From an uncultured Barnesiella sp. (lineage in GTDB: Bacteria > Bacteroidota > Bacteroidia > Bacteroidales > Barnesiellaceae), in the NCBI GenBank assembly GCA_944320995.1, contig CALUJQ010000011.1, forward strand, positions 1-64,000: DNA of 64,000 nt, in the 5' to 3' direction. Below are positions 18,371 to 27,858 of this stretch, piece after piece (the first letter of the stretch is position 1; each line of letters starts with the position of its first letter). The notes under the pieces are model-generated. The model ran no database searches. It saw only the letters and a program-made list of their open reading frames with translations, and was not told the DNA's origin. Position numbers and translations under genes: made by a program.

Positions 18371-18791
18371 AATATATAAATTAATAATGAATAATGATCA
18401 AAAAACAGATAACCCTCTTCTCTCTTCACCCTCAAAATAAACTATCAAAAATCAATTATTTATAAAACAGTAAAAATTTTCTTTTGCAAATTTCGGAATA
18501 TTTTTCAAAAACTCAAAAAAAAAATTCAAACTTTAACACAAAAAGATAAGTATAGATAACAGTCTATCATAAAAAAGACAACATAATATTTAAATTAAAA
18601 CAAATACGACAATATGCAGTATCCCGTTTTTTTATACACATGTAAATGCTAATCGACTAAAACTTAGACACAAGTATATGCCGCATATTAAAAAGGCAAA
18701 AAACTTTCCACACAAATGGCGTCATAAATTTATGTTATCACCAGACGCATGGGATTCAAGCAAATCACAATGACAAGTTTGCGCCCTTTCT
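18371..18791. other. AT-rich intergenic region
   Basis: These 421 nt separate the argB stop from the start of the 851-residue secreted protein. The stretch is very AT-rich, especially 18450-18620. I find no open frame of note, no tRNA, no clear hairpin with a T-run, and no exact TAnnTTTG box on the minus strand. It must hold the secreted-protein promoter, but I cannot place it. Confidence 0.6.
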
Positions 18792-19565
18792 TTATCCCAC
18801 AATCCTTGTCCCCCCATTTTCGTGCCCGATCGCATCGGCACGGGTAATAATCACCTCACACACTCCGTGACGGATAGCGTCGAAAGCATTTTCGAGTTTC
18901 GGAATCATACCTCCCTGTACAATCCCCCGGTCGCAATAGTCACGAAAGAGCGGGTAATTAATTTCGGGAATTACGCTATTGTCATCGTTCTCGTCGCGCA
19001 ATACCCCCCTCTTCTCAAAACAATAAATCAAAGTCACATCATAGTAGGCGGCCAAAGCTTTGGCCGTCTCGCCCGCCATCGTATCGGCATTGGTATTGAG
19101 CATGGAGCCGTTCCCGTCGTGTGTGAGAGGAGCTATCACCGGGACAACACCCATTTCAACCAACCCGGCAAGGGCTTTCCCGTCGGCCCGGCGCACATCG
19201 CCCACATATCCGTAATCGACCTCCTTGACCGGACGTTTGTCCGACAGAAGAATATTCATGTCGGCTCCCGTCATGCCCAGTGCATTTACACCTGCGGCCT
19301 GCAACCCGGCCACGATATTCTTGTTCACCAACCCGCCGTAAACCATCGTCACCACTTCGAGCATGGCTTTGTCGGTAATACGACGCCCGGCGACCATACG
19401 GCTCTCGATGCCCAACCGGGTTGCCATCGCAGTAGCCGAGCGACCGCCGCCATGTACCAAAACTTTGCGGCCGGGAATTGCGGCAAACGAAGCGAGCAAG
19501 CGGCTCAATGCCTCTTGCTCCTCCACAATCTTGCCTCCAACCTTTATAAGTGTCAACCGTTCCAT
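18792..19565 (-). CDS. argB: Acetylglutamate kinase (possibly succinylglutamate kinase)
   Basis: This enzyme phosphorylates the gamma-carboxylate of an N-acylated glutamate in arginine synthesis. The 257-residue protein has amino-acid-kinase motifs: LIKVGGKIVE (phosphate loop), VLVHGGGRSA, RITDKAMLEVVTMVYGG, NALGMTGADMN, MLNTNADTMAGETAKAL and GGMIPKLENAFDA. Length and motif order are normal. In Bacteroides the arginine pathway is known to use N-succinylated intermediates, so the acyl group here may be succinyl; I cannot tell from the sequence. Its ATG shares one base with the prfB stop (TAATG), so translation is probably coupled. An ArgE-type deacylase gene lies about 3.3 kb to the right. Confidence 0.93.
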   Translation of the reverse strand: MERLTLIKVGGKIVEEQEALSRLLASFAAIPGRKVLVHGGGRSATAMATRLGIESRMVAGRRITDKAMLEVVTMVYGGLVNKNIVAGLQAAGVNALGMTGADMNILLSDKRPVKEVDYGYVGDVRRADGKALAGLVEMGVVPVIAPLTHDGNGSMLNTNADTMAGETAKALAAYYDVTLIYCFEKRGVLRDENDDNSVIPEINYPLFRDYCDRGIVQGGMIPKLENAFDAIRHGVCEVIITRADAIGHENGGTRIVG

Positions 19566-20690
19566 TAATCCCCGTTATTCTCCTCGCCGGCAAACTCCAT
19601 CAGATAGGCTTTGATAAACTCGTCGATCTTGCCGTCCATGACACCTTGCACGTCGGAGGTTTGGTAATTGGTACGGTGATCTTTCACCCGGCGGTCGTCA
19701 AACACGTAGCTGCGAATCTGCGAACCCCATTCGATTTTCTTCTTGCCGGCCTCGATTTTGGCCTGCTCGGCCATACGGTGCTGCAACTCCTTGTCGTACA
19801 AAATAGAGCGCAACTGGCGCATGGCATTCTCGCGGTTCTTGGGCTGGTCGCGGGTTTCGGTATTCTCGACCAGTATCTCCTCCTCTTCACCGGTATAGGG
19901 GTCTTTAAACTGGTAACGCAACCGTACTCCCGATTCCACCTTATTTACATTCTGTCCGCCGGCGCCACTCGACCGGAAGGTATCCCACGAGATATTGGCC
20001 GGATTGATGTTGATTTCGATGGTATCATCGACCAACGGGGTTACAAAAACCGATGCAAACGAGGTCATGCGCTTGCCTTGTGCGTTATAGGGCGATACCC
20101 GTACCAACCGATGCACGCCATTCTCGCTTTTCAGATACCCATAGACATAATCGCCCTCGATCTGTATCGTCACCGATTTGATGCCGGCTTCGTCGCCTTC
20201 GAGTATATTGGCGATAGAGGTCTTGTAGTTATGCTGTTCACACCAACGCAAATACATACGCATCAGCATCGAAGCCCAGTCTTGCGATTCCGTTCCGCCG
20301 GCGCCCGAGTTGATTTTCAACACGACACCGAGTTTATCTTCCTCGCGGCGCAACATATTACGCAATTCGAGGTTCTCGATAAGTCTTGCGGTACGGTTGT
20401 AGATTTCGTCCACCTCTTCTTCCGAGACGATGCCCTCTTTCACAAAATCGAAAGCCAGTTTCAACTCCTCGACCGATTTCTCTATCTCGGTATAGCTATC
20501 TATCCAGAAATGAAGTGCTTTTACCTTTTTCATTTGCGCTTCGGCCTTTTTCTGGTCTTCCCAAAAATCGGGCACATGGGTGCGCAACTCCTCCTCTTCT
20601 ACCTCGATTTTCTTCGAATCGATGTCAAAGATACCTCCTCAACGCCAACTTGCGTTCTTCCGTCTCTTTTAATTGTTCTTGTGTAATCAT
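19565..20690 (-). CDS. prfB: Peptide chain release factor 2, with programmed +1 frameshift
   Basis: RF2 ends translation at UGA and UAA. The first part starts at the ATG 20688-20690 (MITQEQLKETEERKLALRRYL) and stops after 21 codons at an in-frame TGA (20625-20627). The site reads AGG AGG TAT CTT TGA C, the classic RF2 slip site with an internal Shine-Dalgarno. A +1 shift continues as DIDSKKIEVEEEELR and yields a 374-residue protein. The GGQ motif (SSGAGGQNVNKVES) is near 244-246. The anticodon-like tripeptide is SPY (about 199-201) rather than the textbook SPF. RF2 itself controls the shift: when RF2 is scarce, TGA decoding slows and frameshifting rises. The gene should be annotated as one joined CDS. 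Confidence 0.96.
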
Positions 20691-20720
20691 ATCTTTTCAA
20701 ATTCTTTATCTACGACAAAA

Positions 20721-20742
20721 GGGTGTACAAAATTATACACCC
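20721..20742 (-). terminator. Weak hairpin terminator after the acyl-CoA synthetase gene
   Basis: GGGTGTA (20721-20727) pairs with TACACCC (20736-20742) over an 8-nt loop. On the minus strand TTTTG follows. It lies 33 nt after the stop of the acyl-CoA synthetase gene and about 30 nt before the prfB start. Confidence 0.5.
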
Positions 20743-20774
20743 TCGTTTTATTTACCAAATTTCGGATTTCGTTT

Positions 20775-22583
20775 TTAGGCATACATCGCCTCAATCTCAT
20801 CTTTGTAAAGCAAATTGATGACCGAGCGGCGAATCTTCAACGTATTGGTCAACTCGCCCTTCTCCATGCTGAAAGCCCGCGGCAACAAAGTGAACCGTTT
20901 GATCTGCTCGAACCGGGCAAAATTCTTCTGCAATGCGTCGATGCGTTCCGAAATAAGGGTCTGTATCTTTTGATTCTTAACCAACTCTTCGAGATTCCGG
21001 TATTTTATCTGTTTTTGGGCGGCATACTCTTTCAACGCCTCAAAAGCAGGAATGATAATCGCCGTCACATATTTGCGCTGATCGCCGATGACCGCCACTT
21101 GGTCGATATATTTATCCTCGCCCAAACGGGTCTCCAACGCCTGCGGAGCGATATATTTGCCATTCGAGGTTTTGAAGAGGTCTTTCAACCGCTCGGTCAA
21201 GATTAAAGCGCCTTGCTCGTTTATCTTACCGGCATCGCCCGTACGGAACCAACCGTCCTCGGTAAAGACTTTTTCCGTCTCCTCGGGTTTGCGGTAATAG
21301 CCTTTCATCACCGTCTTGCCTTTAACCAGTATCTCGTTGTTTTCGCCTAATTTCACTTGCACATCGGGCATCAAAGAGCCCACGGTCCCAAATTCATAAC
21401 CGACCAGATCGAAACAACTTACCGTGGCGGTTGTCTCGGACAAGCCATATCCGTAAACGATATTGATCCCGCAAATGTGCAGGAATTCGTTAATCGTGTC
21501 GGAAAGCGGCGCTCCGGCAGTCGGGAATATATTCCCGTTCTCCACACCCACGGCACGACGTATTTTCGAGAACACGAACTTGTCGTAAAACCGGTATTGG
21601 CATTCGAGCCACAACGGTACGCGCTTGCCGGCCCGCAAATATTCCACATTCCGACGACGACCGATCACGAAAGCCCGCTCCGCCAAATAACGGGCCACAC
21701 CTTTCATCTTCGACAAGTTGTCTTGCACGGCCGAATAGACCTTTTCCCAAAAACGGGGCACACTGCACATAATCGTGGGACGCACCTCACGAATCGTGTT
21801 CTGTATATCTTTCGGATCGACATTGATTGCGATGCGCATGCCCACCGTCAGGCAATAGTACGACCAAGCACGTTCAAACACGTGGGTCAACGGCAGGAAA
21901 CAGAGCGACACATCGCGGTCGGAACAAGTCACCAGCCGTTGCTGGTGTATGCGCATGGCCTCGTCGTAATTGGAGTGGGCCAGCATCACGCCCTTGGGTT
22001 CTCCCGTCGTCCCCGAAGTATAAATGAGAGTAGCCAAATCGTCGGGCGAACCGGCATTGCGGCGGCGTTCCACCTCGGCAGCTACCTCGGCGCCGGCATT
22101 GCGGCCTTGCTCCATTAAAGTATCGAAATAGATCGACGTGCGGTCGTCGGCTGCCCGCTCGATAGCAGGGTCGAAAAGGATTAACTTCTCCAACGAAGGG
22201 CACTCGCGCAAAGCGATGATCGCATTGTCATATTGTACCTGCCCGCCTACAAACAAGAAGCGGACTTCGGCTTCATCGATGATATACTTGATCTGGTCCA
22301 GCGAACTGGTGGGGTACAACGGTACGACTACCGCACGGTTGTCGAATGCCGCAAAATCCACAATGAGACCTTCCGGTTTATTCTGGGTATATGTCGAAAT
22401 GTTTTCTTGCTCTCGAATACCTAAGATTACCATAGCCTTGGCTATGTGCGATACCTGTTCTGAAAAACGGTTCCAAGAAGTGGGAACCCATTGGTTTTTT
22501 GAATAGTCCTTGTGGCTAAACGCCTCACGGTTGCCATATTTTGCAGCTTGGCTGCGGACCAAAGCGGTCAGTTGATTTACCAT
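20775..22583 (-). CDS. Long-chain fatty-acid-CoA ligase (AMP-forming)
   Basis: The 602-residue ANL-family enzyme activates a carboxylic acid to acyl-AMP and then acyl-CoA. The phosphate-binding loop YTSGTTGEPKGVMLAH lies near residues 188-203. The A5-type motif is GYGLSETTATVSCF and the A7-type motif is DGWFRTGDAGKI. The hinge region LTERLKDLFKTSNGKYIAP and a C-terminal lysine-containing segment (SMEKGELTNTLKIRR) complete the fold. The N-terminus (VNQLTALVRSQAAKYGNREAFSH after Met1) and length match bacterial FadD/FAA-type long-chain ligases. The chain length used is not determined by the sequence. A -7 box lies at 22606-22613. It probably acts at the inner membrane face in fatty-acid uptake or lipid recycling. 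Confidence 0.9.
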   Translation of the reverse strand: MVNQLTALVRSQAAKYGNREAFSHKDYSKNQWVPTSWNRFSEQVSHIAKAMVILGIREQENISTYTQNKPEGLIVDFAAFDNRAVVVPLYPTSSLDQIKYIIDEAEVRFLFVGGQVQYDNAIIALRECPSLEKLILFDPAIERAADDRTSIYFDTLMEQGRNAGAEVAAEVERRRNAGSPDDLATLIYTSGTTGEPKGVMLAHSNYDEAMRIHQQRLVTCSDRDVSLCFLPLTHVFERAWSYYCLTVGMRIAINVDPKDIQNTIREVRPTIMCSVPRFWEKVYSAVQDNLSKMKGVARYLAERAFVIGRRRNVEYLRAGKRVPLWLECQYRFYDKFVFSKIRRAVGVENGNIFPTAGAPLSDTINEFLHICGINIVYGYGLSETTATVSCFDLVGYEFGTVGSLMPDVQVKLGENNEILVKGKTVMKGYYRKPEETEKVFTEDGWFRTGDAGKINEQGALILTERLKDLFKTSNGKYIAPQALETRLGEDKYIDQVAVIGDQRKYVTAIIIPAFEALKEYAAQKQIKYRNLEELVKNQKIQTLISERIDALQKNFARFEQIKRFTLLPRAFSMEKGELTNTLKIRRSVINLLYKDEIEAMYA

Positions 22584-22605
22584 AAATTGAATTATAAATC
22601 CGCTG

Positions 22606-22613
22606 CAAAGTTA
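22606..22613 (-). promoter_or_regulatory. Probable -7 element of the acyl-CoA synthetase gene
   Basis: On the minus strand TAACTTTG matches TAnnTTTG, 23 nt before the ATG at 22583. No clear TTG box is seen at standard spacing. Confidence 0.5.
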
Positions 22614-22820
22614 CGCATTATATCGGCTCGATTCCCATTTTAATAAGTTTTAAACAGATTTGCCCTGTCATTTTGCCAACTCCACATAGCAAAAATCCGT
22701 CTATCCCCATTTATTCATCAACATTTTGCAAAAACAACCAGTCTATTTCAAATTGTTAATATTGGTTAATAATTTGGAGGCAAAAACAATCGATTCCCCA
22801 CAAAATCAACAAGAAAATTA

Positions 22821-22849
22821 TTGAATCCGATAAAAATAAGTTACTTTTG
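22821..22849 (+). promoter_or_regulatory. Promoter of the ArgE-type deacylase gene
   Basis: TTG (22821-22823), 18 nt, then TACTTTTG (22842-22849). Its last bases overlap a GTG that could have been taken as a start. The promoter therefore argues for the ATG at 22867. Two imperfect direct repeats ATTGTTAAT/ATTGGTTAAT lie about 60 nt upstream. Confidence 0.6.
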
Positions 22850-22866
22850 TGGAAATCGAAATCTCC

Positions 22867-23946
22867 ATGGATTTAAAAGACGAACTCTACTACTCGGCCA
22901 TAGACTTGTTACGCCGGCTTATCCAAACCCCCTCTATCAGTCGAGAAGAAGGCAATGCGGCACAAATCATTTGCGAGACATTACAAAAAAACGGATTCGA
23001 GCCGCATCGCGCCGGGAACAACGTGTGGGCTTTGGCCCATAAAATCGATACCGACAAACCTACTATCCTGCTCAACTCACACATCGACACGGTGAAGCCT
23101 GCCGGAAGCTGGACCCGAAATCCATTCGTCCCGACCGAAGAAGAGAATCGTATTTATGGATTGGGCAGCAACGATGCCGGAGCGAGCGTAGTCGCCCTGT
23201 TGAGCACATTCCTCCATCTTGCCAAAACCACTCAACCCTATAACCTTATTTTTTTAGCCTCGGCCGAAGAGGAGGTATCGGGGGTAAACGGGATTGCCAA
23301 AGCTCTGGAACAGTTACCGCCTATCGACTTCGCCGTCGTGGGAGAGCCTACCGGCATGCATCCGGCCGTATGCGAAAAAGGACTGCTCGTACTCGATTGC
23401 ACCACTTACGGCAAAGCGGGACATGCCGCCCGCGAAGAGGGGATAAACGCCCTTTACAAAGCAACCGAGGTCATCGAAAAATTACGGCGGTATGAATTCC
23501 CGCTCGTTTCGGAATGGTTGGGAAAAGTAAAACTCACCGTCACCCAAATTCAGGCCGGAACTCAACACAATGTCGTTCCCGACCGCTGTACCTTCGTGGT
23601 CGATGTACGAACCACCGACCGTTATGCCAATGCACAAATCGTGGAAATCTTGCGAGCCGATTTCCCCGATACCGAGATAACCCCCCGCTCCCTGCGGCTC
23701 AACTCGTCGTCCCTCCCGATGCAACACCCCTTTATCAAAAGGTGTATATGGGCCGGGCGCGAACCATTCGGGTCTCCTACCCTATCCGATCAGGCCCTCA
23801 TGCCCTTCCCCTCGGTAAAGATAGGACCGGGCCAGTCGTCGCGGTCCCATACGGCCGACGAATACATCGTCACCGACGAGATACGCGAAGCCATCGAACT
23901 TTACATTTGCCTGCTCGACCAACTTCAAATCGGGAAATCAATGTAA
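22867..23946 (+). CDS. M20-family deacylase, ArgE type (N-acylornithine/N-acylcitrulline deacetylase)
   Basis: The 359-residue zinc amidohydrolase has the M20 pattern: NSHIDTVKPAGSWTRNPF (His-x-Asp), GLGSNDAGASVVALL (bridging Asp), ASAEEEVSG (Glu-Glu) and VGEPTGMHPAV. The dimerisation lid domain carries YGKAGHAA and TQHNVVPDRCTFVVDVRTT. Bacteroidetes proteins of this type remove the acyl group late in arginine synthesis, which in Bacteroides runs on N-succinyl intermediates. DapE or peptidase activity is a weaker alternative. The in-frame GTG at 22849 was rejected because it lies in the -7 box. The gene overlaps the convergent glycosyltransferase gene by 9 nt at their 3' ends. Confidence 0.82.
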   Translation: MDLKDELYYSAIDLLRRLIQTPSISREEGNAAQIICETLQKNGFEPHRAGNNVWALAHKIDTDKPTILLNSHIDTVKPAGSWTRNPFVPTEEENRIYGLGSNDAGASVVALLSTFLHLAKTTQPYNLIFLASAEEEVSGVNGIAKALEQLPPIDFAVVGEPTGMHPAVCEKGLLVLDCTTYGKAGHAAREEGINALYKATEVIEKLRRYEFPLVSEWLGKVKLTVTQIQAGTQHNVVPDRCTFVVDVRTTDRYANAQIVEILRADFPDTEITPRSLRLNSSSLPMQHPFIKRCIWAGREPFGSPTLSDQALMPFPSVKIGPGQSSRSHTADEYIVTDEIREAIELYICLLDQLQIGKSM

Positions 23947-24882
23947 CAACAGATCGGCCAGTATAGCCGATCCTCGCCCCCCGCAAGCCGCATATCGATA
24001 AACCAGCGGCAGAAACCATCTCAACAGGGTATCACCACAGCACTCTTTCATCGTCGAGGCATAAATCTCGGCCCCCAACGGACTGCCCTCCCGGCGGCAC
24101 AATCCGGCCACAACCATCTGTTTATAGCGCAACAACCGGTGCAAGCGACGTTTGTCGGGACGGCCGCTACGCTCCACATCATCGTGTGCATGGGCAACAG
24201 CCCGCAATATATCGGGAGCATTAGGAGCATAACGATAGCCAGTGATGCTGTCGGCATGAAGATAAACATTTACCAGCGGAGGCCGCTTAATCCAAACAAT
24301 TTTATCGGTGAACAGCAGCATACGTATGCCCAAATTCCAATCCTCCCAACGCATATAATCCTCGTGCCAGCCACCGACAGCCCTCACCAAAGCCGTCCGC
24401 GCGACATAACGTTGAGTCCCCAACGTACAATGAAACAAATGAGGCTCCACCCGGTTCGAGAAAACGGCCTTGGCTACATAAGGGCGTCCATGTTCCGGGA
24501 CCATCTCGACCGTACACCCTACAATATCGGCCGAAGGATTATTTTCAAAAGCCTGCATATACCGGGCGATAGCCTCGGGTGCATAGGTATCGTCGCTATC
24601 GAAAAAAGAGACAAATTCTTCTTCGACATATTTCAAGCCCCTGTTGCGGGCCGCCGAAGGACCTTGTGTCGTCTCCTCTGCAATTGTAACCCGAAAATCG
24701 GGTCGTTCGTACTCCCCCTTCAACCGTTGGCACAAAGCTAACGACCCGTCGGTCGAACGATTATCGACCAGCACCACATGCAAAGGCCGATACGTCTGTG
24801 CCACGACCGACTCGAAAGTCCGCCGCAACTCCTTTTCCCGATTATACACGGGAATGACTATCCCTATTCCTGCTCGTTTCAT
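23938..24882 (-). CDS. Family 2 glycosyltransferase
   Basis: The 314-residue GT-A enzyme transfers a sugar from a nucleotide donor, probably onto a surface glycan. The N-terminus IGIVIPVYNREKELRRT and LVDNRSTDGSL are the nucleotide-binding part of GT2 enzymes. GPSAARNRGL and FFDSDDTYAPEA contain the metal-binding DxD-like motif (near residue 92). WEDWNLGIRM (near 205) matches the ED catalytic-base region. There is no transmembrane segment, so it is probably a peripheral cytoplasmic enzyme. The start at 24882 is set by the promoter at 24888-24919; an ATG at 24918 would lie in the -33 box. No other glycan gene is adjacent, so the pathway is unknown. Confidence 0.87.
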   Translation of the reverse strand: MKRAGIGIVIPVYNREKELRRTFESVVAQTYRPLHVVLVDNRSTDGSLALCQRLKGEYERPDFRVTIAEETTQGPSAARNRGLKYVEEEFVSFFDSDDTYAPEAIARYMQAFENNPSADIVGCTVEMVPEHGRPYVAKAVFSNRVEPHLFHCTLGTQRYVARTALVRAVGGWHEDYMRWEDWNLGIRMLLFTDKIVWIKRPPLVNVYLHADSITGYRYAPNAPDILRAVAHAHDDVERSGRPDKRRLHRLLRYKQMVVAGLCRREGSPLGAEIYASTMKECCGDTLLRWFLPLVYRYAACGGRGSAILADLLLH

Positions 24883-24887
24883 CTGTG

Positions 24888-24919
24888 CAAATATAGTGAA
24901 AGGCGAGTGCAGAGACAAA
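24888..24919 (-). promoter_or_regulatory. Promoter of the GT2 gene
   Basis: On the minus strand TTTG (24916-24919), exactly 20 nt, then TATATTTG (24888-24895). The 5' leader is extremely short. Confidence 0.7.
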
Positions 24920-24986
24920 CGAAAACGAAGTTTTCAAGTTGGACTATGCCGAGCCGACTCCCATATTAAATATAAGAGTCCAAAAA

Positions 24987-25850
24987 TCAAAGGACAGCAT
25001 TGCGGCACAACTCCCGATAATGAGCAGGCGTCAGCCCCGAAGTCTTTTTGAAGATACGGTTGAAATAGGTTTGATCATCAAAACCGAGACGATATGCAAT
25101 TTCCTTGACAGGATCGTCCTCCGTCAAGAGCCACAACTGAGCTTTCTCTACTTTCTTTTTAATAATGTACTGTCCGGGCGTCATCTTGATTTCACGTTTG
25201 AAGACCCTGATCAGATGGTCCTTAGACAAGCATGATACGGAAGCCAGTGAATCGAGGTCTATTTTGCGGTCCAAATTCGCGCGGATATAATCTAAGATTT
25301 TGGTAATACGGCTATCCCCGACATATTGCCTCGGCCGTGCCCCACTCAGAAATGCCGCCAACAACTGATACACAATTCCACGAGATTCCACCCTTGCATA
25401 GAAATCCCGCCTTTTATTTTTCATAATGTTGATATTCAGCTCCGGATTGACTTCATAACATTTGGGATCGGTATCGGTCAACGACATTTGCGGGCAAAGC
25501 TCATGAAGCCTTTTTATAATAGCCAAAGTCTCCGTGCCTGATGGAATCTCGCTCGGCAGCAACCAATCCTCCAAAATGTCATGCGCCGATTCATTATAAA
25601 TATGAATATAATAGTGACAGAACTCTTCATGGCAAATGTAACTGTGTGTAGTGAAAGCAGGTACGATATACATGAAATCGGGTCGCAAATCCTGTACCTT
25701 ATCCGGGAGTTCGATTTGCGCATGGCCTTTTGTCACATAATAAAGGCGGGTAAACGGACTGCAAATGTTTTTATAATTCCACTCCTCGCAACAACATGCT
25801 TCACCGATATGAAGGACGATAAAATGCATTTGATCTATATCGTTGTACAT
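24987..25850 (-). CDS. AraC-family regulator divergent from the fucose operon
   Basis: This 287-residue transcription factor has a cupin-like N-terminal sensing domain (about 1-150, including FTRLYYVTKGHAQIELPD) and two helix-turn-helix motifs at the C-terminus: LDSLASVSCLSKDHLIRVFK and PVKEIAYRLGFDDQTYFNRI. The ending FKKTSGLTPAHYRE is typical of AraC proteins. It is divergent from fucI, with 226 nt between the starts, so it probably senses L-fucose or a derivative and controls that operon; this is inference from position. The ATG at 25850 was chosen because the -7 box TATATTTG at 25876-25883 excludes the upstream start at 25931. Confidence 0.88.
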   Translation of the reverse strand: MYNDIDQMHFIVLHIGEACCCEEWNYKNICSPFTRLYYVTKGHAQIELPDKVQDLRPDFMYIVPAFTTHSYICHEEFCHYYIHIYNESAHDILEDWLLPSEIPSGTETLAIIKRLHELCPQMSLTDTDPKCYEVNPELNINIMKNKRRDFYARVESRGIVYQLLAAFLSGARPRQYVGDSRITKILDYIRANLDRKIDLDSLASVSCLSKDHLIRVFKREIKMTPGQYIIKKKVEKAQLWLLTEDDPVKEIAYRLGFDDQTYFNRIFKKTSGLTPAHYRELCRNAVL

Positions 25851-25875
25851 ACCCTCTAAATTTTGCTTAACAATA

Positions 25876-25883
25876 CAAATATA
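25876..25883 (-). promoter_or_regulatory. -7 element of the AraC regulator gene
   Basis: TATATTTG on the minus strand, 25 nt before the ATG at 25850. No TTG box is found at standard spacing. Confidence 0.5.
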
Positions 25884-25960
25884 AGAAGTTATTTCACCTT
25901 TATATAAAAATATGTAGAGAAAACTTCTCACAAAATATCGATATTATCCATTTTTTTGAC

Positions 25961-26002
25961 GGATAAGTACTATCCCTCCCCAAAAGGAATCATCTATTTT
26001 TG
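25961..26002 (+). promoter_or_regulatory. fucI promoter region with a possible operator
   Basis: TATTTTTG (25995-26002) is a good -7 box 74 nt before the fucI ATG. There is no TTG at the expected -33 distance, which fits an activator-dependent promoter. A short inverted repeat GGATA-N5-TATCC (25961-25975) lies just where such an activator would bind. The binding protein is not known; the adjacent AraC factor is the obvious candidate. Confidence 0.45.
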
Positions 26003-26076
26003 CAACAAATAAACACTAATACCATATTATCATTTTACATACACGTTTGTCGTACAATCACAAATCACATAAAATT

Positions 26077-27849
26077 ATGAGTAAATATCCCAAAATCGGT
26101 ATCCGCCCGACTATCGACGGTCGTCAAGGCGGCGTGCGTGAAAGTCTTGAAGACAAGACAATGAATCTGGCCAAAGCTGTGGCCGAACTAATCTCTTCCA
26201 ATGTAAAATATTCCGACGGCACCCCCGTAGCCTGTGTCATCGCCGACGGCACCATAGGCCGTGTGGGCGAAAGCGCAGCTTGTGCCGACAAATTCGAGCG
26301 CGAAGGAGTCGGGGCCACCATCACCGTGACCTCTTGCTGGTGCTATGGCTCTGAAACTATGGACATGAACCCGTATTGGCCGAAAGCGGTTTGGGGATTC
26401 AACGGCACAGAACGTCCCGGAGCCGTCTATCTTGCAGCCGTTCTTGCCGGCCATGCGCAGAAAGGCCTTCCTGCTTTCGGTATTTATGGCCATGATGTTC
26501 AAGATATCGAAGACAACACTATTCCGGCAGATGTCGCGGAAAAAATTCTACGTTGGGCTCGTGCCGCCATCGCCGTAGCTCAAATGCGTGGGCAGAGCTA
26601 CCTTTCCATCGGAAGCCAATGTATGGGAATCGCCGGAAGTATCGTGGACCAGAGTTTCTTCCAAGATTATCTCGGGATGCGCAACGAAAGCGTGGACGAG
26701 ACGGAAATACTGCGCCGTATGGACGAAGGCATATATGACCATGAAGAATATGAAAAAGCCATGGCGTGGACCGAGAAATACTGCAAACCCAACGAAGGGT
26801 GGGACAAGAACCGTCCCGACCGGCAGAAAACCAGAGAACAGAAAGATGCCGACTGGGAATTCATAGTCAAAATGACCCTCATCGTTCGAGACTTGATGAA
26901 CGGCAACCCCAAATTGCGCGATATGGGCTTCAAAGAGGAGGCCATCGGGCACAACGCCATTGCCGCCGGCTTCCAAGGCCAACGCCAATGGACCGACTGG
27001 AAACCGAACGGTGATTTCACAGAGGCATTGATGTGCAGCACTTTCGACTGGAACGGAATCAGAAAAGCCTATGTCCTCGCCACCGAGAATGATGCATGCA
27101 ACGCAGTCGCCATGTTGTTCGGCAATCTGTTGACCGGTTGCGGACAGATGTTTAGCGATGTACGCACATATTGGAGTCCGGAGGCCGTGAAGCGAGTAAC
27201 CGGGAAAGAGTTGACCGGTTTGGCCCAAAACGGCATGATTCACCTTATAAACTCCGGTGCCACAACATTGGACGCCACCGGCGAAAGTATCAATTCGGCC
27301 GGAGAGCCTTGCATGAAACCGTGCTGGGAAATGACCGAAAAAGATGCCGAAGCCTGTCTCAAAGCAACTAACTGGCTGCCGGCAGACCGTGATTATTTCA
27401 GAGGAGGCGGTTTCTCGAGCAACTTCCTCTCAAAAGGCGGAATGCCCGTCACCATGTCCAGACTCAATCTAATAAAAGGCCTCGGTCCGGTATTGCAGAT
27501 TGCAGAAGGGTGGACTGCCGACATAGACCCCGAGATCCATGATATACTGAACAAACGTACCGATCCCACATGGCCTACGACTTGGTTTGTTCCCCGGCTA
27601 TGCGACAAGCCCGCTTTCCGCGATGTCTATTCGGTAATGAACAACTGGGGCGCCAACCACGGAGCTATCAGTTACGGACATATAGGCGCCGACCTGATTA
27701 CGCTCGCATCTATGTTGCGCATTCCCGTCTGCATGCACAATGTCGAAGAATCCGAGATATTCCGCCCGGCCGCATGGAACGCCTTCGGTATGGACAAGGA
27801 AGGGGCAGACTATCGTGCCTGCGCCAATTACGGACCCATTTATAAATAA
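26077..27849 (+). CDS. fucI: L-fucose isomerase
   Basis: This Mn-dependent ketol isomerase converts L-fucose to L-fuculose, the first step of catabolism. The 590-residue protein has almost the length of E. coli FucI (591) and begins [19 protein letters not shown]. Metal-ligand regions are visible: the Glu in [16 protein letters not shown], the Asp in [13 protein letters not shown], and the histidine-rich [20 protein letters not shown]. The upstream in-frame TTG at 26047 has no support; the ATG at 26077 matches the family start. It heads an operon with aldolase, kinase, mutarotase and permease genes, which places it in mucin-fucose use. D-arabinose isomerase activity is a known side activity in this family. 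Confidence 0.97.
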   Translation: MSKYPKIGIRPTIDGRQGGVRESLEDKTMNLAKAVAELISSNVKYSDGTPVACVIADGTIGRVGESAACADKFEREGVGATITVTSCWCYGSETMDMNPYWPKAVWGFNGTERPGAVYLAAVLAGHAQKGLPAFGIYGHDVQDIEDNTIPADVAEKILRWARAAIAVAQMRGQSYLSIGSQCMGIAGSIVDQSFFQDYLGMRNESVDETEILRRMDEGIYDHEEYEKAMAWTEKYCKPNEGWDKNRPDRQKTREQKDADWEFIVKMTLIVRDLMNGNPKLRDMGFKEEAIGHNAIAAGFQGQRQWTDWKPNGDFTEALMCSTFDWNGIRKAYVLATENDACNAVAMLFGNLLTGCGQMFSDVRTYWSPEAVKRVTGKELTGLAQNGMIHLINSGATTLDATGESINSAGEPCMKPCWEMTEKDAEACLKATNWLPADRDYFRGGGFSSNFLSKGGMPVTMSRLNLIKGLGPVLQIAEGWTADIDPEIHDILNKRTDPTWPTTWFVPRLCDKPAFRDVYSVMNNWGANHGAISYGHIGADLITLASMLRIPVCMHNVEESEIFRPAAWNAFGMDKEGADYRACANYGPIYK

Positions 27850-27858
27850 CAGTATCCT

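Noticed and set aside
18371..18791. Possible small RNA or tRNA in the AT-rich gap
   Set aside because: No cloverleaf, no hairpin with a T-run and no exact promoter box was seen.
18822..19568. 248-codon plus-strand frame opposite argB
   Set aside because: argB on the other strand has all kinase motifs; this frame has none.
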